Assembly (NCBI GenBank): GCA_023436605.1
Contig: JAEZIQ010000021.1
Coordinates: 1-47,221 of the forward strand
Direction of reading: 5' to 3'
DNA length: 47,221 nt
Source: Actinomycetes bacterium
GTDB taxonomy: Bacteria; Actinomycetota; Thermoleophilia; Solirubrobacterales; 70-9
Within the stretch, counting starts at the first letter, position 1. Every line of letters starts with the position of its first letter. Below the pieces are notes generated by a model. The model did not search any database. It was not told where the DNA came from and worked only from the letters and a program-made list of their open reading frames with translations. A program made the translations under genes and the position numbers. Positions 40,253-47,221 of the stretch are shown here, in pieces.

Positions 40253-41268
40253 GCCGCGACCGGTTCCCCGTTGCGGATCCCGGCCACAATTTCGCGAGCC
40301 CGGTCGAGGCCGGCCGTCTGACAGAGCTCGTTTCGGGTGAGTTTCGGAACGTCGAGCTGATCGAGATACCAAGGGTAGAACTTGCGCAGGTACCGGCCGG
40401 CACGCTCCTCTCCGAGGTGTTCCTCAGCCCGGTCCATGATCCAGGCCAGTTCGTCCATCACCGATTCCCTGGTCGGCGGAACGACTTCCTGACCGGTCAG
40501 CTCGGCGAAGACCCAGGGGAATCCGAGCGAGCCGCGGGCGATCATGACGGCGTCCGCATTCGATTCCTCGTAGGCGACACGTGCCGCTTCGGCGCTGCTC
40601 AGCCCGCCGGAAATGATCATCGGCACGTCGATCGCCTGCGAGAGCTCCCGGGCCAGGGCGTAATCGGGCTGGCCTTTGTGACCCTGCTTCGCGACCCGGG
40701 GGTGAAAGCCGATTCCGGCGACCCCGGCCTCCTCGACGAGACGGATCGCAAGGTCATGTCCCGAGCGGTCTCCGGGCATCAGCCCCGAGCGGATCTTCAC
40801 GGTCACCGGCAGGCCGCTGCCCTCTCCGGCCGCACGGGCGAGGTCGAGGGCGAGTTCCGGGTCGGACAGCAACTCCGCCCCCGCCCCGGTCTTGCGGACT
40901 TTCGGCACCGGGCAGCCCATGTTGATGTCGATCAGATCCGCCCCGGCCTCGGCGGCGATGCGAGCCCCGGACTCCATCGCCTCCGGCGAGTGCCCGAAGA
41001 GCTGGATCGAGACGGGATGCTCGTCGGGATGGATCCGGAGCAGTTCCTTCATCGTCTTCTCATTGCCGTAATGGAGCCCGAAGCTGGACACCATCTCGGA
41101 CACGGCAAGTCCCGCCCCGAAGCGTTTCGCCTGAAGCCGCACGAACCAGTTCCCGATGCTGGCGAGTGGTGCCAGGAGAACACGGTTGGAGATCTCCACC
41201 CCGCCGATCTCGAATGGCTCAGTGAGTGGGGGCTGGGTTCGGGGCGTGGTGGTGGCGTCTTCAGCCAC
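40249..41268 (-). CDS. dusB: tRNA-dihydrouridine synthase
   Basis: The protein has 339 residues and a TIM-barrel flavoenzyme pattern: VLLAPLASIGNWFVRL, INMGCPVPKVRKTGAGAELL (catalytic Cys), VTVKIRSG, ISGGLSSAEA and ARGSLGFPWVF. It reduces uridines in tRNA D-loops. The usual HGRTR segment is altered to FHPRVAKQGHKGQPDY, so the subfamily is less certain. The GTG start lies inside the end of coaX (8-base overlap). Beside coaX it keeps an order seen in Firmicutes. Confidence 0.85.
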   Translation of the reverse strand: MAEDATTTPRTQPPLTEPFEIGGVEISNRVLLAPLASIGNWFVRLQAKRFGAGLAVSEMVSSFGLHYGNEKTMKELLRIHPDEHPVSIQLFGHSPEAMESGARIAAEAGADLIDINMGCPVPKVRKTGAGAELLSDPELALDLARAAGEGSGLPVTVKIRSGLMPGDRSGHDLAIRLVEEAGVAGIGFHPRVAKQGHKGQPDYALARELSQAIDVPMIISGGLSSAEAARVAYEESNADAVMIARGSLGFPWVFAELTGQEVVPPTRESVMDELAWIMDRAEEHLGEERAGRYLRKFYPWYLDQLDVPKLTRNELCQTAGLDRAREIVAGIRNGEPVAA

Positions 41269-42037
41269 GGTTACCGCTGTTGCGTTCGTGGATGATGCGG
41301 AGACCCTTGAGGGTGAGAAGCTCGTCGATCTCGTCGATCACCTCCGAGTGGGGCACGATCGACTTGGCGTACCCGCCCGTGGCAATGAAACGCGCGTTGC
41401 CACCGAGCTCCTCGTTGATCCGGCGGGCGATGCCGTCGACCAGACCGGCGAAGCCGTAAAGGACCCCGACCTGGATCGCCTCGCGGGAGGAAGTGCCGAT
41501 CGCCTTCTTCGGCTCCCCCAGGTCGATTCTCGAAATCCTTGCCGCCCGTTCGGTCAGGGCGGTCAACGAGATCTCGACGCCCGGAGCGATCGCGCCGCCG
41601 AGGTAGGCCCCGTCGGCCGAGACGGCGTCGAAGTTGATCCCGGTTCCGAAGTCGACCCCGACACAGACGTCACCGACCTCCTCATAGGCGGCGATCGCGT
41701 TTACGAGCCGGTCGGCTCCGACCTCGGCCGGATTGTCGATCTCGATCGCCATCCCGGTCCGGATTCCCGGTCCGACCAGCAGGCATCCCACGTCGAGGTA
41801 TTTCTCAGCCAGATTGGTGTACTCGGCGCCCAGCGGCGGCACGACCGAGGAGACGACGAGCCCGTCGAGATCGTCGAACCCGGTTCCCTTCAGGGCCATC
41901 AGGCCGGAGATCCGCTCGGCCAGTTCGTCGCTGGTTGCCCCGGCCCGGGTCTGGAACCGCCAATGGCGGGTCAGCTCGGTGCCTTCAAAGGCGCCGAGAT
42001 GGGTCTGGGTGTTGCCAACATCGATTGCGAGCAGCAT
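41261..42037 (-). CDS. coaX: Type III pantothenate kinase
   Basis: The protein has 258 residues. It catalyses the first step of coenzyme A synthesis. ASKHA motifs are MLLAIDVGNTQTHLG (phosphate loop), SSVVPP, GADRLVNAIAAYE and DFGTGINFDAV. The start is the ATG at 42037; the 21 upstream in-frame codons do not match the family. It is the first gene of the coaX-dusB-hydrolase run. Confidence 0.93.
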   Translation of the reverse strand: MLLAIDVGNTQTHLGAFEGTELTRHWRFQTRAGATSDELAERISGLMALKGTGFDDLDGLVVSSVVPPLGAEYTNLAEKYLDVGCLLVGPGIRTGMAIEIDNPAEVGADRLVNAIAAYEEVGDVCVGVDFGTGINFDAVSADGAYLGGAIAPGVEISLTALTERAARISRIDLGEPKKAIGTSSREAIQVGVLYGFAGLVDGIARRINEELGGNARFIATGGYAKSIVPHSEVIDEIDELLTLKGLRIIHERNSGNRG

Positions 42038-42165
42038 GAACTCAGAAAGTGTGGCAGGAACAGGCAACACAGGTAGGCCCACCAGACGGAGCCCTCCCAA
42101 CCACTCTCTGGTTTGAACGGGAGGGGCGGGTTCCTCGTGGAGGGCGGGTCGGGCCCCGCCCGACT

Positions 42166-42171
42166 TAGGAT
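42166..42171 (+). promoter_or_regulatory. -10 box of a leaderless transcript
   Basis: TAGGAT ends seven bases before the ATG at 42179. A G+C-rich palindrome (CGGGTCGGGCCCCGCCCG) just upstream may be a regulator site. Confidence 0.5.
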
Positions 42172-42178
42172 GTTCCCC

Positions 42179-42940
42179 ATGAGCAAGGCGACGCTGTTCT
42201 CACTTCCCGGCTCCCACCCCGCGATCAGCGTAAAGCTGATGCTCGAGTTCAAGGGCATCGATTTCAAGACGGTCGACCTGATGCCACTGATTCACAAGGG
42301 TGTCCTGCGTGCCGCCGGTTTCCCGGGCACTACGGTTCCGGCCCTCAAGTTCAACGGCGAGAAGCTTCAGGGTTCGGTCGACATCGCCCGGGCCCTCGAC
42401 CGGATCGTTCCCGAACCGCCCCTGCTCCCGCCCGACGAGGAGAGCCGCAAGAAGGTGCTGATGGCCGAGGCGTTTGGTGAAGCGGAACTTCAGCATGCGG
42501 TTCGCCAGATCCTCTGGAACGCGGTCCGTCGCCAGCCGAAGTCGATCGCCACCTTCCTCGAAGGTTCGAATCTGCCGCTGCCGCCGAAGATCGCCGCCTA
42601 CACCAGCGGGCCGATCATCTGGGGCGAGTACAAGGTGAATGACTCGACCGACGAGAACGTCAAGGCCAATCTCGCCGCCCTGCCCGGTTGGCTCGACCGA
42701 CTCGACACCTGGGTTGCCGACGGCACCCTGGGCTCGGACACACCGAACGCCGCGGACTTCCAGGTCGCGACCAGTCTCCGCCTGGCTGGCACCCTGGCTG
42801 ACCTGCGGCCCTTCCTCACAGACCGCCCGGCCTACCGGGCGGCGCTCCGTACCGTCCCGGTCTACCCGGGCGCTGTGCCGCCGGCTCTCCCGTCGGAGTG
42901 GCTGACCCCGCTCAGGGAAGCGGCTGCGGCCCCTGCCTGA
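42179..42940 (+). CDS. Glutathione S-transferase-like protein
   Basis: The protein has 253 residues. The N-terminal thioredoxin fold begins ATLFSLPGSHPAISVKLMLEFKGIDF and has the cis-Pro and ligand loop VPALKFNGEKLQGSVDI. The C-terminal helical domain is present but divergent. Most actinobacteria use mycothiol rather than glutathione, so the true thiol partner is uncertain. The start at 42179 is supported by TAGGAT seven bases upstream; ATG 42170 is less likely. It converges on the FAD oxidoreductase gene with an 8-base gap. Confidence 0.75.
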   Translation: MSKATLFSLPGSHPAISVKLMLEFKGIDFKTVDLMPLIHKGVLRAAGFPGTTVPALKFNGEKLQGSVDIARALDRIVPEPPLLPPDEESRKKVLMAEAFGEAELQHAVRQILWNAVRRQPKSIATFLEGSNLPLPPKIAAYTSGPIIWGEYKVNDSTDENVKANLAALPGWLDRLDTWVADGTLGSDTPNAADFQVATSLRLAGTLADLRPFLTDRPAYRAALRTVPVYPGAVPPALPSEWLTPLREAAAAPA

Positions 42941-42948
42941 GCCCCTCT

Positions 42949-44166
42949 TCAGACCGCGAGGGTAGCCAGGTCGGCTTCCGGGTCGGCGAGGGCGACCAGA
43001 TCGATCTCCTTGCCTGACTTGATCAGCTCGGCGATCGTGTCGCTGACATCCCAGATGTTTACGTTCATACCGGCCTGGACCCGGCCGTCCCTGAGCCAGA
43101 AGGCAATGAACTCTCGGGACTCCTTGCTGCCGCGGATCACGATCTCGTCCCACTCTGTGGCATAGCCGACGTATTCCATTCCGACGTCGTACTGATCGGA
43201 GAAGAAGTAGGGCAGATCGTCATAGATCACGTCATCACTGACCATCGACTTGCCGGCGGCGAGTCCCTGGCGACGGGCGTTGGCCCAGTGCTCGATCCGG
43301 ATCCGGTCGCCGTAGAAGGGATGGAACTGGTTGGCGATGTCACCGGCCGCGTAGATTCCTTCGGCTTCGGTACGAAGACCGGCGTCGACCGGCACGCCGT
43401 TATGAAGATCGAGTCCGATCGCTTCGGCCAGCCCGGTTCGCGGCACGGCCCCCACGCCGACCACAACGAGGTCGGCCGGGATCTCGCCGGCGGTGGTCGT
43501 AACGCTGCTCACCTTGCCGTCGCCGAGGAAAGCCTCGACCCCGGTACCGGACTTGAAGTCCACCCCGTGCTCGAGGTGAATGTCGCGGTAAATCCCGCCG
43601 ATCTCCGTCCCGAGCACCTTCTCGAGGGGAACCTCCTGCGGCTCAACCAGCGTCACCTCGCAACCCTTCTGGCGGGCCGAAGCTGCAACTTCGGAGCCGA
43701 TCCAGCCGGCTCCGACCACAACCAGCCTGACCCCTTCGCGGAGACGCTCTCCGAGTTCGGCCGAGTCGGCCGCCGTCCGCAGGTAGTGGATCCCTTCAAG
43801 GTCCGCACCGGGGACATCGATCCGTCTCGGCTCGCATCCGGTCGCCAGCAGGAGCCGATCGAACGGCTCGGGATCTGACCCCTCGATCAGCACCGTCCGG
43901 TTCCCGGGGTCGATCCCGGAAACGAAGGTCGAGGTCCGCAGATCGATGCTCTTCTCGGCGTAGAAGCTCTCATCGTGAACCCAGGCGAGATCTTCCTTCT
44001 CACCCCGCAGGTAATCCTTGGAAAGTGGTGGCCGCTCATAGGGCCGCACCGGCTCCTCACCGATCAGGAGAATCTCGCCTCCGAACCCGGCTTCTCTCGC
44101 GCCTTCGGCCGCCCGCGCGCCGGCCAGGCTGGCCCCGACGATCACGATCCGCTCAATCTCACTCAT
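42949..44166 (-). CDS. FAD-dependent pyridine nucleotide oxidoreductase (ferredoxin-reductase type)
   Basis: The protein has 405 residues. The FAD-binding motif is IVIVGASLAGARAAEGAREAG, the NAD(P) motif is VVVGAGWIGSEVAASARQKG, and a second FAD contact is GIYAAGDIANQ. The layout fits reductases that pass electrons from NAD(P)H to ferredoxin or rubredoxin for oxygenases or P450s. No ferredoxin or oxygenase gene is adjacent, so its partner is unknown. The ATG follows GGAGGCGGAG. Confidence 0.9.
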   Translation of the reverse strand: MSEIERIVIVGASLAGARAAEGAREAGFGGEILLIGEEPVRPYERPPLSKDYLRGEKEDLAWVHDESFYAEKSIDLRTSTFVSGIDPGNRTVLIEGSDPEPFDRLLLATGCEPRRIDVPGADLEGIHYLRTAADSAELGERLREGVRLVVVGAGWIGSEVAASARQKGCEVTLVEPQEVPLEKVLGTEIGGIYRDIHLEHGVDFKSGTGVEAFLGDGKVSSVTTTAGEIPADLVVVGVGAVPRTGLAEAIGLDLHNGVPVDAGLRTEAEGIYAAGDIANQFHPFYGDRIRIEHWANARRQGLAAGKSMVSDDVIYDDLPYFFSDQYDVGMEYVGYATEWDEIVIRGSKESREFIAFWLRDGRVQAGMNVNIWDVSDTIAELIKSGKEIDLVALADPEADLATLAV

Positions 44167-44278
44167 CTCCGCCTCCGTTCAGATCCATACGTCGAACCTA
44201 CTCCCCACCAGTAACCGGCACAAACCCTTCGGGTAGTTCAGCCCATCCAAGTCATCGGCTACTCAGGAGGAGAAGGCA

Positions 44279-44794
44279 ATGAACCGGGCAACCCCAGCTT
44301 CAGATACGGCACCAAGGATGGCCGGTGCGGTTCTGCTGATATTGGTTTCCCTCGGAATCGCGGTAATCGGAATGGCGCTGATCGAGGGTGGCTTCGAGTT
44401 GGCTGGCACCGTCGTCTGGGGTTACAACGACAGTCCGCCCGGTGTTTATGTGATGTTCGGAGGGCTGTACGCGCTGGTCGGGTTCATCTTGTTTTTCGTC
44501 GCTGCCCTGCTCTCTTCGTTCTCCGTGATCCGGGTGGCTCCAGGAGCTTCGCGAACTGGCTGGAGACCGATTCTCGACCTCGCGGCAGCGGCGACCTTCG
44601 CGCTGGTGTCAATCTCGTTGTTGGTACTGGCGGTTGCTGCCGCGGTGATCACTCCACATGAGACGTCTTCGACTTCCGATGCAGTGACGTTCGCCCTGGT
44701 TGCGTTTGCGGCTTCCGTTCCGTTCGCCGCCCTCTCGGTCGCGCTCGCCAGGCACCTTTTCTCTTACAGGACAACTTCGCCGAGCAGCTCATGA
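44279..44794 (+). CDS. Four-helix membrane protein of unknown function
   Basis: The protein has 171 residues with hydrophobic segments at about 14-35, 58-82, 100-123 and 136-158. No family was recognised. AGGAGGAGAAGG directly before the ATG is among the best ribosome-binding sites in the window. Its stop overlaps the following lipoprotein start (ATGA), so the two are co-translated and may work together. Confidence 0.7.
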   Translation: MNRATPASDTAPRMAGAVLLILVSLGIAVIGMALIEGGFELAGTVVWGYNDSPPGVYVMFGGLYALVGFILFFVAALLSSFSVIRVAPGASRTGWRPILDLAAAATFALVSISLLVLAVAAAVITPHETSSTSDAVTFALVAFAASVPFAALSVALARHLFSYRTTSPSSS

Positions 44795-45354
44795 AGCAAT
44801 CCGGAGCGATAGTGGCTGGGATCGTCGTAGCCGCAGCGATGATGGCCGGTTGTGGCGAAGGAACCTCGAACCAGCCCGACCAGCCCGCCAATGAGCCGGA
44901 CCCCGCTGTCGTCAAGGTCAATCGGCACGGACAACCGGTCGAGCCCCGGCTTACGGAACCGCAGAAACGCCAGATATACCGACTGGCCCGGGAGGATCCG
45001 CAGCTTCAGGAGATCCTGGATGGTCGGGATCCCGAATTTGTCCGAGCGGGGTACTGGACCGGCCAGAACGGAGAACTGCTCGGAGCCGTTATCGACATCC
45101 GGTTCAGGAATCCCGGGAACTACGTAATGGCCGAGTGGCCACGGATCGTGAATCAGGTCGAGATCTACGGGATCGTGGAGGACGAAGGATCCAGGGTGGT
45201 TCAGCCGCCGAAGCCGGGGGCCAGACCACGAATCGGTACTACTCACGTGACCGCTTCGGAGGTCGAAAAGATTTCGGTGCTCTTCGATCTCCGGCAGAAG
45301 AGAACCGCGGAAATCGTGACCATTGACGGAGGGCCTTCCGCGCTGATCGGATGA
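44791..45354 (+). CDS. Putative lipoprotein of unknown function
   Basis: The protein has 187 residues. A lipoprotein signal with lipobox MAGC (Cys at about residue 21) is followed by a disordered, Asn/Pro/Asp-rich linker. The rest resembles a small globular domain with no recognised family. It would be anchored on the outer face of the membrane and overlaps the preceding membrane gene by four bases. Confidence 0.7.
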   Translation: MKQSGAIVAGIVVAAAMMAGCGEGTSNQPDQPANEPDPAVVKVNRHGQPVEPRLTEPQKRQIYRLAREDPQLQEILDGRDPEFVRAGYWTGQNGELLGAVIDIRFRNPGNYVMAEWPRIVNQVEIYGIVEDEGSRVVQPPKPGARPRIGTTHVTASEVEKISVLFDLRQKRTAEIVTIDGGPSALIG

Positions 45355-45373
45355 GCCGGGCTAACCTCCGGTC

Positions 45374-46252
45374 GTGACCGACTTTCCCGCTGCCGCGGCA
45401 CTCTCACTCGATACCGATCTTTCGTCCTGTGTTCCCGGCGGGGGCGGGGACATCAATCGGGGTTGGCGGATCGAAACTTCTGGCGGCGACGTCTTCTTTG
45501 CCAAGAGCCGGCCTGGCGGGTCAGTGGTCGAGTTTGCGAACGAGGCGGCCGGGCTGCGGTGGCTGGGCGAGGTCGGGTCGCTGCCAGTGCCCCGCGTGGT
45601 TGCCGTCGTCGAAGACCAGAACGAGCCGGGACTGATCCTTGATTGGGTCGAGCCCGGGCCGCGGGGCGACGAGTCCGAACTTGGTCGCGGGCTGGCTCTC
45701 ATCCATCAGGCAGGCGCAGAAGAATTCGACCAGTTGGCTCCCGGAGCGAGCGGAGACGAGATCCGCTTTGGCGCGGCGACGGTGCCGCTCTCGCCCGCTC
45801 CGGCCGAAGCAGGGTTCGCCGGGGTCTACGCGAAGCGGCTGCGCAACCTCTCCGCGCAGGCCTACGAGGAGGGAAGTCTCGGTTCCTCCGACCGCGAAGT
45901 GGTCGAGCAGGTCGCTGACCGGGCCGGGCAACTGGCCGGACCGGTCGAGCCTCCGGCCCGCGTTCACGGTGACCTCTGGTTCGGCAACGTGCTGTTCAGC
46001 GACGGCCGCCCCTGGCTGATCGACCCCGCCGCCCATGGTGGCCATCGGGAAATCGATCTGGCGATGCTCGAGCTGTTCGGCCAGCCCGGTCCCGGTTTCT
46101 ACGAGGCTTACGAGGAGGTCAGCCCGCTGTCGGACGGCTTCCGGGAGAGGTTCGGTTTCTGGCAGCTCCAGCCGCTGCTGGTCCACGCGATCCTCTTCGG
46201 GGGCGGCTACGGCCGGAGCGCCGGGGTCACCGCCCGCGCCTGCCTGAGCTGA
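45374..46252 (+). CDS. Fructosamine-kinase / aminoglycoside-phosphotransferase-like protein
   Basis: The protein has 292 residues with a protein-kinase-like fold. Lys44 in FFAKSRP and Glu57 in FANEAAGL hold ATP. The catalytic loop is VHGDLWFGN (His198, Asp200, Asn205), and the metal-binding Asp217 is in LIDPAAHGGHREIDLAML. This last motif is typical of fructosamine kinases, which repair glycated proteins. The GTG at 45374 lies six bases after TAACCT (45362-45367), suggesting a leaderless mRNA. Confidence 0.85.
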   Translation: MTDFPAAAALSLDTDLSSCVPGGGGDINRGWRIETSGGDVFFAKSRPGGSVVEFANEAAGLRWLGEVGSLPVPRVVAVVEDQNEPGLILDWVEPGPRGDESELGRGLALIHQAGAEEFDQLAPGASGDEIRFGAATVPLSPAPAEAGFAGVYAKRLRNLSAQAYEEGSLGSSDREVVEQVADRAGQLAGPVEPPARVHGDLWFGNVLFSDGRPWLIDPAAHGGHREIDLAMLELFGQPGPGFYEAYEEVSPLSDGFRERFGFWQLQPLLVHAILFGGGYGRSAGVTARACLS

Positions 46253-46283
46253 TCGTCCCGCCCTGCAACTACCGAGAAACGAT

Positions 46284-46313
46284 TTGTTTATGACTCGGGC
46301 AGAGGGGTAGGCA
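46284..46313 (+). promoter_or_regulatory. Predicted promoter of the secreted protease
   Basis: TTGTTT (46284-46289), an 18-base spacer and TAGGCA (46308-46313) lie seven bases before the ATG at 46321. The -10 box is imperfect; the spacing again suggests a leaderless mRNA. Confidence 0.4.
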
Positions 46314-46320
46314 GTGGCTC

Positions 46321-47163
46321 ATGATCAAATCTCCCCCCGGGAAAGCTCTCCTCGTCTCCGTCCTCGCGACCCTGGCAGTTGCCCTGACCATCCCGGCGAC
46401 CTCGTCGGCGTGGGCACCCGCAAGCTCCGCCACTATCCACCCCGGCGTCCAGACCTACACCGAAGGCGGCCAATGCACGGCCAACTTCGTCTTCCAGAAC
46501 GGTTCGGACGTCTACGTCGGCCAGGCCGCCCACTGTTCCGGTACCGGTGAAGCCACCGACACCGATGGCTGCCAGGCCGGCGCCCTGCCGATCGGCACCC
46601 CGGTCGAGGTGTCCGGCGCCAGCCAACCCGGCACCCTCGCCTACAGCTCCTGGAACACCATGCACGCCAACGGTGAAGCCAACGAGACGACCTGCGCCTT
46701 CAACGACTTCGCGCTCGTCAGGATCCACCCCTCGGACGTCGGCAAGGTGAACCCCTCAATTCCCGGTTACGGCGGACCGACCGGCCTCGGCGGACCGGGC
46801 GGACTCGGCTCGACCGTGTACTCGTGGGGCAACTCTTCGCTTCGCCAGGGCATCCGGCAGCTCAGCCCGAAGCAGGGCATCGTGCTCAGCAACGACGCCA
46901 GCGGCTGGAGCCACAACGTCTTCACCCTGACTCCCGGCGTTCCCGGCGATTCAGGCAGCGGTTTCCTCAACCGGACCGGTCAGGCCTTTGGCACCCTCAG
47001 CACCCTGCAGCTGCTGCCGACGGTCGGCGCCAACGGTGTCGGCGATCTCGGCCGGGAGCTGGCCTACCTCAAGGCCAACGAACCGACCTTCGCCGCTACC
47101 CAGCTCGTCAACGGCACCGAACCGTTCAAGCCGAATCTGGTCGGCGCCATCCTCGGCAGCTGA
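46321..47163 (+). CDS. Secreted chymotrypsin-like serine protease
   Basis: The protein has 280 residues. The signal peptide ends near TSSAWA. A full catalytic triad can be assigned by order and context: His71 in GQAAHCSG, Asp129 in FNDFALVRI and Ser211 in GVPGDSGSGF. Four Cys (52, 72, 84, 125) may form disulphides. The length and motif spacing fit a small S1-like (trypsin-fold) protease; exact subfamily and substrates are unknown. It may act on proteins outside the cell, such as the large surface proteins encoded nearby, which is speculation. Confidence 0.75.
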   Translation: MIKSPPGKALLVSVLATLAVALTIPATSSAWAPASSATIHPGVQTYTEGGQCTANFVFQNGSDVYVGQAAHCSGTGEATDTDGCQAGALPIGTPVEVSGASQPGTLAYSSWNTMHANGEANETTCAFNDFALVRIHPSDVGKVNPSIPGYGGPTGLGGPGGLGSTVYSWGNSSLRQGIRQLSPKQGIVLSNDASGWSHNVFTLTPGVPGDSGSGFLNRTGQAFGTLSTLQLLPTVGANGVGDLGRELAYLKANEPTFAATQLVNGTEPFKPNLVGAILGS

Positions 47164-47221
47164 TCCGACCCGCCCATCCCCGCGCGATCCCAGACGCGAA
47201 ACGCCCCGATCACCCCCGGGG

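Overview
The window is G+C-rich bacterial DNA, roughly two thirds G+C by eye. It reads as chromosome from a high-G+C Gram-positive, most likely an actinobacterium of the Thermoleophilia / Solirubrobacterales type. That placement is inferred from CarD next to ispD, ispF and cysS, a SigH-type sigma factor beside rlmB, and secreted proteins that join NHL propellers to Gly-X-Y collagen-like tracts. No marker in the window fixes the taxon.

Layout. 1-405 is the 3' end of a secreted collagen-like protein. 489-2610 is a divergent fatty-acid pair (thiolase and 3-hydroxyacyl-CoA dehydrogenase) around a perfect operator-like palindrome. 2700-7975 carries pterin dehydratase, a BtuF-like protein, a rhomboid protease, a DUF4383 membrane protein, an ECF sigma factor with a small membrane partner, and a one-chain PlsC-GpsA fusion. 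7976-9335 is a poorer-G+C patch with three small orphan genes, possibly of phage origin. Then come an esterase and tRNA-Thr(TGT).

10774-21968 (minus strand) is a long housekeeping block, in transcription order radA, disA, carD, ispD, a PHP phosphatase, ispF, an acyl-CoA synthetase, a coiled-coil protein, cysS, rlmB, sigH. 22429-27581 is a three-gene operon of NHL propeller / Ig-like / collagen-like secreted proteins. 27697-31247 (plus) holds DUF3817, an M3 oligoendopeptidase, and TetR coupled to a lytic transglycosylase. 31277-33364 is another large secreted protein. 33444-42037 (minus) is a second housekeeping block, in transcription order coaX, dusB, hydrolase, greA, lysS, an RTX-repeat protein, clpC. 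42179-47163 holds a GST-like protein, an FAD oxidoreductase, two membrane or lipoprotein genes, a fructosamine-kinase-like protein and a secreted serine protease.

The two housekeeping blocks together resemble the coaX-dusB-lysS-clpC-radA-disA-ispD-ispF-cysS-rlmB-sigH supra-operon of Firmicutes, split here by insertions of surface-protein genes. A recurrent promoter pattern is visible: a -10 hexamer of the TANNNT or CATANT type placed 6-7 nt before the start codon, which suggests many leaderless mRNAs. No rRNA, insertion sequence, CRISPR array or origin was seen, and no gene-free stretch exceeds 300 bases.
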